Positions 55,653 to 64,000 of a stretch of DNA of 64,000 nucleotides are shown here, in pieces. The notes beneath the pieces are model-generated. The model had not been told where the DNA came from. It made no database searches and saw nothing but the letters and a program-made list of their open reading frames with translations. Every line of letters begins with the position of its first letter. Position 1 is the first letter of the stretch. The DNA comes from Nostoc sp. MG11. Its GTDB lineage: Bacteria; Cyanobacteriota; Cyanobacteriia; Cyanobacteriales; Nostocaceae. A program made the position numbers and the translations under genes. The stretch spans positions 62,001 through 126,000 of the forward strand of contig NZ_JACXXN010000017.1 of assembly GCF_014904695.1 (NCBI RefSeq). Reading direction: 5' to 3'.

Positions 55653-57014
55653 ATGGGACTGCCAATTGTTGCTATTATCGGACGCCCGAACGTGGGCAAA
55701 TCCACCCTGGTTAATCGTTTCGCCGGGGAACAAACGGCGATTGTCCACGATGAACCTGGTATGACACGCGATCGCACTTACATGCCGGCTTACTGGCGCG
55801 ATCGCGAATTTTTGGTGGTAGACACTGGCGGCTTAGTCTTTAACGATGATACCGAATTTTTACCGCTGATTCGTCAACAGGCAATGACGGCGCTTACAGA
55901 AGCAAGTGCTGCAATTTTTGTTGTCGATGGTCAAACTGGGCCCTCACCAGCCGATGAGGAAATTGCTGAGTGGTTGCGCCAACAACCCGTACCTGTGCTA
56001 CTAACTGTAAATAAATGTGAATCCCCAGAACAAGGCTTAATGCAAGCATCTGAATTTTGGGAATTGGGATTGGGTGAACCTTTCCCTGTCTCTGCAATTC
56101 ATGGCAGCGGTACAGGTGAGTTACTCGACGAGTTAATGAATCACATCCCTCCCGTGGGAGAAGTACCGGAAACTAATGAAATTAAAGTTGCAATTGTCGG
56201 ACGCCCAAATGTGGGTAAATCCAGTTTGCTGAATGCTTTTGTCGGAGAAGCGAGGGCAATTGTTAGCCCCATCTCTGGTACAACCCGCGATGCAATTGAT
56301 ACCGTAGTTGAAAGAGATGGACAAACCTACCGTTTAATTGACACGGCGGGAATTCGCAAAAAGAAAAATGTGGAATACGGCCCGGAATTCTTCAGCATTA
56401 ACCGTGCCTTCAAAGCGATTCGCCGCGCCGATGTGGTTTTATTAATTTTAGATGCCCTGGACGGAGTTACCGAGCAAGACCAAAAATTAGCTGGGCGGAT
56501 TGTCGAAGAAGGTCGAGCTTGTATAATCGTTGTGAATAAGTGGGATGCTGTCGAAAAAGACTCCTACACCATCTACGACTACGAAAAAACTCTACAAGAA
56601 CGGTTACATTTTACCGAATGGGCAGAAACCATTTTTGTGAGTGCCTTAACAGGACAACGAGTAGAAAAGATTTTAGAGTTAGTAAATCAGGCGGCTGAGT
56701 CACACAAACGCCGTGTCAGCACATCAGTGATTAACGAAGTCTTAACAGATGCCGTTAGTTGGCATTCACCGCCAGCATCACGCGGTGGACGTCAGGGCAA
56801 GATTTATTATGGTACACAAGTAAGCGCACAACCACCAACGATCGCTCTATTTGTCAATGAAGCAAAACGCTTTAACGACAACTACCGTCGCTACATCGAA
56901 CGGCAATTCCGCCAACAATTAGGATTTAAAGGCACTCCTATTCGTCTACTCTGGCGGAGTAAAAAAGTCCGTGATGTCGAAAGTGGCAGTGTTAATCGTG
57001 CTACCCGCGTGTAA
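55653..57014 (+). CDS. der: GTPase Der (EngA), ribosome biogenesis
   Basis: 453 residues with two tandem GTPase domains (GRPNVGKST with NKCES and GRPNVGKSS with NKWDA; G3 motifs DTGG and DTAG) and the C-terminal KH-like domain ([20 protein letters not shown]). Needed for maturation of the large ribosomal subunit. [15 protein letters not shown] is the conserved start at 55653; the frame extends upstream to 55629 without support. It opens a conserved series der, ecfT, pipX, yggS, sepF, proC. Confidence 0.96.
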   Translation: MGLPIVAIIGRPNVGKSTLVNRFAGEQTAIVHDEPGMTRDRTYMPAYWRDREFLVVDTGGLVFNDDTEFLPLIRQQAMTALTEASAAIFVVDGQTGPSPADEEIAEWLRQQPVPVLLTVNKCESPEQGLMQASEFWELGLGEPFPVSAIHGSGTGELLDELMNHIPPVGEVPETNEIKVAIVGRPNVGKSSLLNAFVGEARAIVSPISGTTRDAIDTVVERDGQTYRLIDTAGIRKKKNVEYGPEFFSINRAFKAIRRADVVLLILDALDGVTEQDQKLAGRIVEEGRACIIVVNKWDAVEKDSYTIYDYEKTLQERLHFTEWAETIFVSALTGQRVEKILELVNQAAESHKRRVSTSVINEVLTDAVSWHSPPASRGGRQGKIYYGTQVSAQPPTIALFVNEAKRFNDNYRRYIERQFRQQLGFKGTPIRLLWRSKKVRDVESGSVNRATRV

Positions 57015-57131
57015 TAATCGTCGTTTGTCTCCGAAGTTCTGAGCGGAGGCTTCCTCCGCACCCTGCCGGAAGTAAGCCACAGACTTCTCTCTTTGTCCTT
57101 TGACTAATGACTAATGATTAATGACTAAAAG

Positions 57132-58058
57132 ATGGATTTACTGCGATCGCTGCCACTTGGACTTTACTTAGAACAACCCCAAACTTGGCTACATAAAATC
57201 GATCCGCGAGTCAAATTTGCTTGGTTGATGAGCTTTTTAACAAGCTACAGTTTTGCTAATATTTTTTGGCGTGTGCTGCTAGTGGCACTGTTGATTTTCG
57301 CCACCTTAGTCGCCAGGATTCCTCGACGAGTATGGCGACAGCAAATTGGTTGGCTATTGATGCTATCATTTTTTGTCTTAGCGATCGCAGCTATTAGTCC
57401 TGATGGACTGGGTGTAGACTATCAGCCACGTTTACCAGCTAACGAACAAATTTTAACCCAGCCATCAACTTCTAACACTTCCAATCTTGCCCAACAGTCA
57501 GCAGGTAATCAAAAAGAATATAGCTACGTGCTATTTCACAAAGGCCCAGTCAAAGTAACTCGCCACTCTTTGGATTTGGCGGTGCGGCTGAGTACAATTT
57601 TGTTTACTGTAATTTACAGCACTAACCTGTATCTGCTAACAACCGCACCAGAAGAAATTACATCTGGTATGGAAAGCTTAATGCAACCTCTGCGAAAACT
57701 AAAGTTGCCTGTCACGGAAATCACTCTAACTTTAACTTTATCCTTGCGGTTTATTCCCCTAGTTTTAGAAGAAGTGCAGAATTTATTTCGTTCTGTGATG
57801 ACAAGGGCAATTAATTGGAAAAAGCTGGGGTTAAAAGGAGCAGTCAAGGTTTGGATCACAGTCGCAGAAAGACTTTTAGAAAATCTGCTCTTACGAGCCG
57901 AGCAAATGGCTAATGCAATGATGGTGCGCGGTTTTACCAGTCCTAATGAACATCGAGTGCAGTGGCAAGACTTAAAATTAAGAGCGCGGGACTGGCTGGC
58001 GATCGCAACTTTAATCTTATTTTGGGGAGTACGCCTGATTATCGGAACCGAGGTTTGA
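57132..58058 (+). CDS. Energy-coupling factor transporter transmembrane protein EcfT (CbiQ family)
   Basis: 308 residues with an N-terminal and a C-terminal block of membrane helices and the EcfT signatures LHKIDPRVKFAW and the Ala-Arg-Gly type coupling helices (RAEQMANAMMVRGFTSP). The middle (about 95-140) has a Ser/Asn/Gln-rich loop. ECF transporters bring in vitamins or Ni/Co; no ATPase or substrate-binding component is nearby, so the substrate is unknown. Start ATG 57132. Position between der and pipX is a common order in cyanobacteria. Confidence 0.9.
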   Translation: MDLLRSLPLGLYLEQPQTWLHKIDPRVKFAWLMSFLTSYSFANIFWRVLLVALLIFATLVARIPRRVWRQQIGWLLMLSFFVLAIAAISPDGLGVDYQPRLPANEQILTQPSTSNTSNLAQQSAGNQKEYSYVLFHKGPVKVTRHSLDLAVRLSTILFTVIYSTNLYLLTTAPEEITSGMESLMQPLRKLKLPVTEITLTLTLSLRFIPLVLEEVQNLFRSVMTRAINWKKLGLKGAVKVWITVAERLLENLLLRAEQMANAMMVRGFTSPNEHRVQWQDLKLRARDWLAIATLILFWGVRLIIGTEV

Positions 58059-58826
58059 TAATGTATTTTTCTTGGTGTCTTAGTGCCTTAGTGGTTAAAA
58101 AACTGACTTTTGAACCACCAAGGCGAGGGTAGCCGTGTGGGCGGGTTTCCCGCGCCACTTGCCACAACGGGGGGAACCCCCGCAAGGCAGTGGCTTGACT
58201 TGAACGGACTGCTCGTACGAAGACACGAAGTGAAAAGCTCAAAATTCGGCAAATTTTTGGGATTTTTAACCATTTTGAAAGTGCTAACGGTTAAGATTTA
58301 CGCGCGGGGATCGCTGTTAGTGTTTTGTGTACACTCTTATTGAAGAATAGAACTCTATCAAGCAATTAGTTTAACGCTGGGTAGCTACAGCAAGTCGCTT
58401 CACAAATGACCGTTAGCTATTTTGCGCCATAAAGCGACAATTGTGGCAGTATGGAGAGAAGTCGATTGACTTTTGTCTTTGGTATCACAGGGCTTTTTCT
58501 CTGCCACCCGAAACTTTCAAGACTTACTCCGCTCTGTGAAGTCAAAAGTCAGCAATCCAGAGTCAATAGATTGGGTAGAGATTCTCACCTCAGCCATAGG
58601 TTTTGGACTCTTCTAGACTCTCTAAAGGCGCTTCAAGTTACGCACCTCTTTTGTACCACTTTCCCTTGCTACCACTAGCTTCATCTGCCAATTAGCAACT
58701 AGATCAAGGTCTTCATCACCGCAGTTTCGCATTTTAAGCAAATATTCTGGCGAAAGGAAGGTATTATCGTCTGAATGTTTGTAATTGACTGCGAAAAGAT
58801 ATATATACTCCTACCTTGACTCTTAA
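58059..58826. repeat. Gene-free region with a palindromic repeat split by an insertion
   Basis: A dispersed palindrome has left arm CTTGGTGTCTTAGTGCCTTA (from 58071) ending in GTGGTT. Its right arm AACCACCAAGGC (58113-58124) is interrupted by 95 bases (58125-58219) and resumes as AAGACACGAAG (58220-58230). The inserted piece is GC-rich with hairpins such as GGGCGGG/CCCGC and GGGGG/CCCCC. 58231-58826 holds mixed sequence; a 75-codon frame at 58451 is not convincing. No NtcA-type GTA-N8-TAC site was found before pipX. Confidence 0.6.
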
Positions 58827-59114
58827 ATGAATCCAGAGAACTCAGAAACTTACATAAATCATCCAACTTGGGGTCTGCTTTATAGGATCTGTATGGTTGA
58901 TGAGAACCAGGATCTTTTCACTACACTTTATGCCCAACGTTTATTTTTCTTGGTAGCAAATGACGTTAATGACATTAAAGGAATTAAATTTCAGCCTATA
59001 GGACGTACCGAAGCTAGAATGATGCTGGAAAATCGCTTACGTACTCTGCGGCGCACTGGACAATCTCAGGAGTACGATCAGCTTCAGAGTGTTTTCCAAC
59101 GCACATTCCAATGA
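58827..59114 (+). CDS. pipX: PII-interacting protein PipX
   Basis: 95 residues; the N-terminal Tudor-like domain (ETYINHPTWGLLYRICMVDE NQDLFTTLYAQRLFFLV) and C-terminal helices (GRTEARMMLENRLRTLRRTG) match PipX. It shuttles between the PII signalling protein and the nitrogen regulator NtcA, acting as NtcA co-activator under high 2-oxoglutarate. Its stop overlaps the yggS start by four bases (ATGA), the known pipX-pipY coupling. Confidence 0.95.
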   Translation: MNPENSETYINHPTWGLLYRICMVDENQDLFTTLYAQRLFFLVANDVNDIKGIKFQPIGRTEARMMLENRLRTLRRTGQSQEYDQLQSVFQRTFQ

Positions 59115-59779
59115 GTAGTTCGCTAATCGAACGTATTGCTACCATTCGCTCCTCACTTCCACCTTCAGTTAGGTTGATTGCTGTTAGCAAGCAAGTTTCT
59201 GCTGAGGCTATTCGGTCTGCGTATGCTGCCGGAATTCGTGATTTTGGCGAAAGTCGTATCCAAGAAGCTGCCAGTAAACAAGCCGAGTTACACGACTTAT
59301 CGGATATTACCTGGCACTTTATTGGGCATTTGCAAGGCAATAAAGCTAAAAAAGCCCTTGAACATTTTCCTTGGATTCACTCCATAGATAATTTGAAGCT
59401 GGCACAGCGCTTAGATCAATTGGCGCAACAATTAGGAGTTAGTCCCCAAGTCTGCTTGCAAGTAAAAATTCTCCCTGATCCCAACAAGTCGGGTTGGAGT
59501 GTGCCAGAACTGCTAGCCGACTTACCCGCACTAAATCAATGCAAAACTTTACAAATTCAGGGTTTGATGACAATTCCCCCTTTAGGGTTAGATGATGCCC
59601 AAATTCTGAATGTGTTTACTCGAAATCGTGAACTGGCCAAGGAAATCCAGGAGCAAAACTGGTCGCACATTCATATACAGCACTTGTCGATGGGCATGTC
59701 AGGCGATTATCAATTGGCAGTACAAGCAGGTGCAACGATGGTACGACTAGGTACTATCTTGTTTGGCGATCGCTACTAG
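59111..59779 (+). CDS. pipY: PLP homeostasis protein YggS/PipY
   Basis: 222 residues, PLP-binding protein family with a TIM-barrel fold. Lys27 in AVSKQVS is the PLP lysine; other blocks are DFGESRIQEA, WHFIGHLQGNKAK and LSMGMSGDYQLAVQAGATMVRLGT. It keeps vitamin B6 and amino-acid pools balanced and is functionally linked to PipX. ATG at 59111 overlaps pipX. Followed by a 453-base gap before sepF. Confidence 0.95.
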   Translation: MSSSLIERIATIRSSLPPSVRLIAVSKQVSAEAIRSAYAAGIRDFGESRIQEAASKQAELHDLSDITWHFIGHLQGNKAKKALEHFPWIHSIDNLKLAQRLDQLAQQLGVSPQVCLQVKILPDPNKSGWSVPELLADLPALNQCKTLQIQGLMTIPPLGLDDAQILNVFTRNRELAKEIQEQNWSHIHIQHLSMGMSGDYQLAVQAGATMVRLGTILFGDRY

Positions 59780-60232
59780 TTATATTGTACATCCACCTTT
59801 CGGTAGAGCATTAAGTGCTAGCAAGTATAAGGGTAGTACGATTAGAAACCATCTTAATTTAGCGATCGCCTCTAACTACTGGACATTTCTCTTTTGGTTG
59901 AGTATCAATAGTAAAGATTTGATGGACAAAATTTTTTTTATCAGACTGGTGCAATAGGAGACAAAGGCTATAGTATTGACAAGAGCAATCACCAAGGAAA
60001 AATGAGGTGAAAAGAACTTTCTTTCGGGCAATCCTTAGGATATAATCTTTACTCATTATTCCGTCCCCAATTGAACAGACTTCCCACAAGTGCCTGTTCA
60101 TCACTATAAGATGTAATAGAAGCTACAAACAGCAGTAGAATTGCTGAATAGATCCACCCATGTAGCGATCGCCGCTGGCTAATTAATTTACAGCCATAAC
60201 AATGAAGGATTTCTGCACCAGGAGAGTACACA
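59780..60232. other. Spacer upstream of sepF
   Basis: No supported gene. AGGAG about nine bases before ATG at 60233 marks the sepF start. The gap suggests sepF has its own promoter even though it follows pipX-yggS. Confidence 0.45.
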
Positions 60233-60826
60233 ATGAACAATATTTTTTCTAAACTTCGAGACTTTGTGGGTCTAAATGAACAGGTAGAATACGAGTATTA
60301 CGAAGAAGAAGCAGATACAGATAGCTACCAAAATCTGTATCAGCAAGAGAATCCCCAGCCAGCACCACAAGAAAGCACAGCTCAAAATCGACGCTGGCGC
60401 GAACCAGTGCCTACAATGGGTGATGAGATAGCAGCAGGTTCAACAAAGCCAATGGGGAATGTTATTGGTATGCCAGGAGCAATTAACGGAATTTCAGAAG
60501 TTTTAGTACTTGAACCGCGCACTTTTGAAGAAATGCCCCAAGCAATTCAAGCGTTGCGAGAACGCAAGTCAGTAGTATTAAATCTGACAATCATGGATCC
60601 GGATCAAGCCCAGCGGGCAGTAGATTTTGTAGCAGGTGGTACTTACGCATTAGATGGACATCAAGAGCGTATCGGTGAGAGCATCTTTTTGTTTACGCCA
60701 AGCTGTGTGCAAGTTAGCACCCAAGGTGGAGTTCTTCATGAAGTACCACAACCACCAGTACGCCCCTCTCGTCCCGCAAGTCCCAATCAAACTTGGGGCA
60801 ACGAATCTAACCGGATGGCACAATAA
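60233..60826 (+). CDS. sepF: Cell division protein SepF
   Basis: 197 residues: membrane-targeting N-terminal helix ([13 protein letters not shown]), an acidic and Gln-rich linker ([13 protein letters not shown]), and the SepF domain ([58 protein letters not shown]). It tethers FtsZ to the membrane at the septum. Cyanobacterial SepF (Cdv2) has a C-terminal low-complexity tail as here ([15 protein letters not shown]). Confidence 0.95.
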   Translation: MNNIFSKLRDFVGLNEQVEYEYYEEEADTDSYQNLYQQENPQPAPQESTAQNRRWREPVPTMGDEIAAGSTKPMGNVIGMPGAINGISEVLVLEPRTFEEMPQAIQALRERKSVVLNLTIMDPDQAQRAVDFVAGGTYALDGHQERIGESIFLFTPSCVQVSTQGGVLHEVPQPPVRPSRPASPNQTWGNESNRMAQ

Positions 60827-60850
60827 AATTAAATTAGTCCACAGTCAAGA

Positions 60851-60891
60851 GTCCAGAGTCAAGAATCAAAAACTTTTGACTCTGGACTTTT
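60851..60891 (+). terminator. Hairpin after sepF, made of short repeats
   Basis: GTCCAGAGTCAA (60851-60862) and TTGACTCTGGAC (60876-60887) form a perfect 12-bp stem followed by TTTT. It is built from the same GTCAAGAGT-type repeats seen elsewhere and could terminate sepF transcription. Confidence 0.6.
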
Positions 60892-60918
60892 GACTTTAAG
60901 ACTCTTGACTGTTAAACA

Positions 60919-61731
60919 ATGACTATTAAATTTGGTTTAATTGGTGGTGGGGTAATGGGAGAATCGCTGTTATCCCGCCTTACTACTCGTGGAATTTATC
61001 AACCATCAGAAGTCATAGTCAGCGAACCGCAACCCTCGCGCCAGGATTTTTTAAAGCAGCAATATGATGTTGCTGTAACGGCAGATAATCGCTTAGTTTT
61101 CACACAAGCAAAAGAAGTTGTTTTTTTGGCAGTGAAGCCACAAGTTTTCAGTGCGATCGCCCAAGAATTAGCAGATATCATCACTATAGAACACTCACCC
61201 TTAATTATTTCGATCTTGGCGGGTGTGCCTTTGAGTCATTTAGAAGCTGCGTTTGAGCAATTGCCAGTGATTAGAGCAATGCCCAACACTCCAGCAACCG
61301 TAGGCGCAGGAATTACCGCTGTTTGTTTCGGTGCTTACACCAACATCAAGCACCACCAAATAGCACAGCAAGTTTTTTCAGCTGTAGGCGAAGTTGTAGA
61401 AGTGTCAGAAACGTTGATGGATGCGGTAACAGGACTATCTGGTAGTGGCCCGGCTTATGTGGCATTGTTGATAGAAGCACTCGCCGATGGCGGAGTAGCC
61501 GCAGGTTTACCTAGAACAGTTGCCAATCAACTAGCCTTGCAAACTGTATTAGGAACAGCAAGGCTATTGCAAGAAACCAAAATGCACCCAGCAGAACTTA
61601 AAGATCGTGTTACCAGCCCCGGTGGTACAACTATTGCGGGTATTGTCAAGCTAGAAAAGGCCGGATTTCGCTCAGCTTTAATTGAAGCAGTCAAAGCAGC
61701 CACAGAGCGATCGCAAGAGCTGGGAAAATAG
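60919..61731 (+). CDS. proC: Pyrroline-5-carboxylate reductase
   Basis: 270 residues; last step of proline synthesis, NAD(P)H-dependent. Rossmann start FGLIGGGVMGESLL, then VFLAVKPQ, RAMPNTPATVGAG and the C-terminal LSGSGPAYVALLIEALADGG and VTSPGGTTIAG signatures are intact. ATG 60919. Together with pipX, yggS and sepF it reproduces the ylm-type cluster order common in cyanobacteria and Gram-positives. Confidence 0.97.
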   Translation: MTIKFGLIGGGVMGESLLSRLTTRGIYQPSEVIVSEPQPSRQDFLKQQYDVAVTADNRLVFTQAKEVVFLAVKPQVFSAIAQELADIITIEHSPLIISILAGVPLSHLEAAFEQLPVIRAMPNTPATVGAGITAVCFGAYTNIKHHQIAQQVFSAVGEVVEVSETLMDAVTGLSGSGPAYVALLIEALADGGVAAGLPRTVANQLALQTVLGTARLLQETKMHPAELKDRVTSPGGTTIAGIVKLEKAGFRSALIEAVKAATERSQELGK

Positions 61732-61732
61732 T

Positions 61733-61806
61733 AAAGAGTCATTAGTTTTTAGTCATTAGTCATTAGTTTTTACTAAGGACTAATGACCAATGACAAATGA
61801 CTAATG
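61733..61806. repeat. Short tandem repeats
   Basis: GTCATTAGTTTTTAGTCATT units, then ACTAATGACCAATGACAAAT units, forming imperfect inverted arrays between proC and the helicase gene. Confidence 0.8.
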
Positions 61807-61864
61807 ATGAAGTTGACAAAATAGCCGTTAATATAGTAAACAATCCGGTTGCAAATTTGATTGA

Positions 61865-64000
61865 GTGAATTATCCTGCGCCTTCTCCAGAACTTAACCTA
61901 GGGTCGATATTTCCCTTTGAATTGGATCAATTCCAGCAGGATGCGATCGCGTCCATCAACGCCGGACGTTCCGTAGTCGTATGTGCGCCCACAGGTTCGG
62001 GCAAAACATTAGTAGGGGAATACGCCATTTATCGCGCCTTGTCGCGAGGAAAACGTGTATTTTACACTACTCCTTTGAAAGCGCTATCGAATCAAAAATT
62101 ACGTGACTTCCGAGAAAAATTCGGGTCTGATCTCGTCGGACTGTTAACTGGAGATGCTTCCATTAACAGAGATGCACCGATTTTGGTAATGACTACAGAA
62201 ATTTTTCGGAATATGCTTTATGGGACACCCATTGGGCAAATTGGTATCTCGTTAGTAGACGTGGAAGCGGTAGTGTTGGATGAGTGCCACTACATGAACG
62301 ATCGCCAACGGGGGACAGTTTGGGAAGAATCAATTATCTATTGTCCCCGTGAAGTTCAACTGGCAGCCCTTTCAGCAACAGTTGCCAATAGCGATCAACT
62401 CACCGACTGGTTAAATCGCGTTCACGGCCCAACTGACCTGATTTACTCCGATTTCCGCCCAGTACCCTTAGAATTTCACTATTGCAATCCCAAAGGGCTA
62501 TTTCCTCTACTGAATGATAGCAAAACCAAAATCAACCCCCGCCTTCAGAAGAAAAAAGGGAGAGGAGGAGAAAGGGAGAGGGGGAGAGCTGGAAGACCAG
62601 AGGCTCCTGGGATAATTTACACCCTCAGCCAGCTACAGCAAAGGGATATGCTACCAGCGATTTACTTTATCTTCAGCCGCCGGGGATGCGATAAAGCAGT
62701 GGCAGAAGTAGGTGATTTATGGCTGGTAAATAATGACGAGTCCCAGATTTTGCGGCAACAAATTGATGACTTTTTAACCCGCAACCCCGAAGCCGGACGT
62801 TCTGGACAAATTGCCCCCCTGTATCGGGGAATTGCCGCACACCACGCCGGAATATTGCCTGCTTGGAAAGTGCTAGTAGAAGAATTATTTCAGCAAGGGC
62901 TGATTAAGGTTGTATTCGCCACTGAGACACTAGCAGCGGGAATTAATATGCCCGCCCGGACAACAGTTATTTCTACCCTTTCCAAACGTACTGACACTGG
63001 ACACCGCTTGTTAAACGCTTCCGAATTCCTGCAAATGGCAGGTCGGGCCGGTCGCCGGGGAATGGATAAACAAGGTCATGTGGTGACAGTCCAAACCCCT
63101 TTTGAAGGCGCGAAAGAAGCGGCATATTTGGCCACATCCAAGCCAGACCCCCTAGTTAGCCAGTTTACGCCCAGCTACGGTATGGTATTGAACTTACTGC
63201 AAACTCATACTCTGGAGCAAGCTAGAGAACTGATAGAACGCAGTTTTGGGCAGTACATGGCGACTTTACATTTAAGACCAGAATACGAGGAAATTGCCGA
63301 ACTGCAAAATCAGTTAGTCCAATTACATGAGCAAATCGCAGCAGTTGATGAAAATGAAGTGGCTGTGTATGAGAAATTACGGCAACGCCTGAAAGTTGAA
63401 CGTCAGATATTAAAAACCTTACAAGAGCAAGCGCAGGAAGACCGACAAGAACAATTAGGCATGATGTTGGACTTTGCAGTATCGGGAACCCTGTTGAGTC
63501 TCAAGGGGAAACACATCACCGTACCTTCCCCCGTAACAGCAGTTTTAGTAGGGAAAACACCTGGTTCTGGTCAAGCTCCTTACTTAGTATGCTTAGGGCT
63601 AGATAACCGCTGGTATGTAGCCACCACAGCGGATGTTGTCGATTTATATGCCGAACTACCACGAGTTGACATCCCGCCCGAAGTACTACCACCGCCAGAG
63701 ATGCCTTTTAAACCGGGACAGTCACGACGTGGTAATGAAGAATCATTTGCGATCGCCCAGCGTATCCCTGAACCAGAGGAGTCTCTGCATCTAGCTCCAG
63801 AAGTAGCAGAACAACTCAGTCGAGTAACCGCTATCCAAGAGCAATTAGAATCTCATCCTTTACATCAATCAGGTAATGCCGCCACTATTTTTAAACGTAG
63901 GGCGCGTTATGTTGAATTAGAGGCTGAACTTCAAGTGATGCAAGCTCAAGTAGAGCAGCAATCTCAACGTTATTGGGAAGAGTTTACTAATTTAATTGAA
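61865..64000 (+). CDS. Ski2/Mtr4-like DEAD/DEAH-box RNA helicase, partial
   Basis: 712 codons without a stop, running off the right edge. Start is GTG at 61865, the first possible after an in-frame TGA at 61862. Motifs: Q-motif region FELDQFQQDAI, Walker A APTGSGKT, Walker B VLDECHYM, motif III ALSATVA, and the C-terminal helicase ETLAAGINMPA and QMAGRAGRRGMD. A DUF3553/rRNA-processing-arch-like part follows. Between two conserved blocks (about 62550-62600) lies a purine-rich tract encoding KKKGRGGERERGRAG, a low-complexity insert. Cyanobacteria and plastids share this family (ISE2-like), with a role in RNA processing. Downstream end unseen. Confidence 0.92.
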   Translation, partial: MNYPAPSPELNLGSIFPFELDQFQQDAIASINAGRSVVVCAPTGSGKTLVGEYAIYRALSRGKRVFYTTPLKALSNQKLRDFREKFGSDLVGLLTGDASINRDAPILVMTTEIFRNMLYGTPIGQIGISLVDVEAVVLDECHYMNDRQRGTVWEESIIYCPREVQLAALSATVANSDQLTDWLNRVHGPTDLIYSDFRPVPLEFHYCNPKGLFPLLNDSKTKINPRLQKKKGRGGERERGRAGRPEAPGIIYTLSQLQQRDMLPAIYFIFSRRGCDKAVAEVGDLWLVNNDESQILRQQIDDFLTRNPEAGRSGQIAPLYRGIAAHHAGILPAWKVLVEELFQQGLIKVVFATETLAAGINMPARTTVISTLSKRTDTGHRLLNASEFLQMAGRAGRRGMDKQGHVVTVQTPFEGAKEAAYLATSKPDPLVSQFTPSYGMVLNLLQTHTLEQARELIERSFGQYMATLHLRPEYEEIAELQNQLVQLHEQIAAVDENEVAVYEKLRQRLKVERQILKTLQEQAQEDRQEQLGMMLDFAVSGTLLSLKGKHITVPSPVTAVLVGKTPGSGQAPYLVCLGLDNRWYVATTADVVDLYAELPRVDIPPEVLPPPEMPFKPGQSRRGNEESFAIAQRIPEPEESLHLAPEVAEQLSRVTAIQEQLESHPLHQSGNAATIFKRRARYVELEAELQVMQAQVEQQSQRYWEEFTNLIE

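Noticed and set aside
58451-58678. 75-codon frame upstream of pipX
   Set aside because: Composition is not protein-like, part of it consists of intergenic repeat sequence (AGTCAAAAGTCAGC), and no ribosome site is visible.

Overview
The window is chromosomal DNA of a filamentous, heterocyst-type cyanobacterium (Nostocales; Nostoc/Anabaena-like). Evidence: chlorophyll and carotenoid genes (chlH, crtR), beta-carboxysome shell genes (ccmK3, ccmK4), the PII-partner gene pipX, several protein families confined to cyanobacteria (DUF1824, DUF3119, DUF3086), a HetZ-related protein, frequent HIP1 octamers (GCGATCGC), and Nostoc-style short tandem repeats between genes. No tRNA, rRNA or CRISPR array was recognised.

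Layout. 1-4.9 kb: a PhyH-type oxygenase cut by the left edge, an M23 peptidase, a small membrane protein and a lipid-A-disaccharide-synthase-related protein. 5.1-9.1 kb: chlH. 9.1-12.4 kb: an accessory island with a higB relic, a decayed copy of the chlH 3' end, an AIPR-type putative abortive-infection gene with no HIP1 site, an antitoxin with a broken ParE-type toxin, and dispersed repeats. 12.4-15.7 kb: an exported phytochelatin-synthase-like enzyme and a three-gene glycine betaine/choline-type ABC transporter. 15.7-17 kb: repeats and one small conserved gene. 17-24 kb: a two-component system divergent from kdpA-kdpB-kdpF/G-kdpC. 24-32 kb: ABC-F ATPase, DUF1824, SPFH protein, ABC exporter, a CcmS-like protein, a lipoprotein gene pair and a hexapeptide acyltransferase. 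32-37 kb: a P450, then a ParA ATPase plus small coiled-coil partner with the features of the McdAB carboxysome-positioning pair, an alpha/beta hydrolase, and ccmK3-ccmK4. 38-42 kb: HetZ-related protein, a PilB-like protein lacking its motor domain, and a Crp/Fnr regulator. 42-50 kb: M61 peptidase, pyk, crtR with a decayed partial duplicate, aroH, sppA. 50-54 kb: mlaE, DUF3119, DUF3086 and plsY, a membrane-lipid cluster. 54-64 kb: phosphoesterase, der, ecfT, pipX-yggS, sepF, proC, and a Ski2-like helicase cut by the right edge.

Most interesting points: (1) the McdAB-like pair 2 kb from ccmK3-ccmK4, suggesting that shell-composition and carboxysome-positioning genes are linked here; (2) a two-hairpin repeat family with at least three copies, whose stems differ in sequence but keep pairing; (3) a terminal-inverted-repeat element flanked by an 8-bp direct repeat just upstream of ccmK3; (4) decayed 3'-end duplicates directly downstream of both chlH and crtR; (5) repeats that have entered coding sequence in frame (kdpA, the LpxB-like gene, the helicase). 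Start codons were revised from the longest open frames where ribosome sites or family length argued for it. All family names rest on recognition of motifs and sequence by eye; no search was run.
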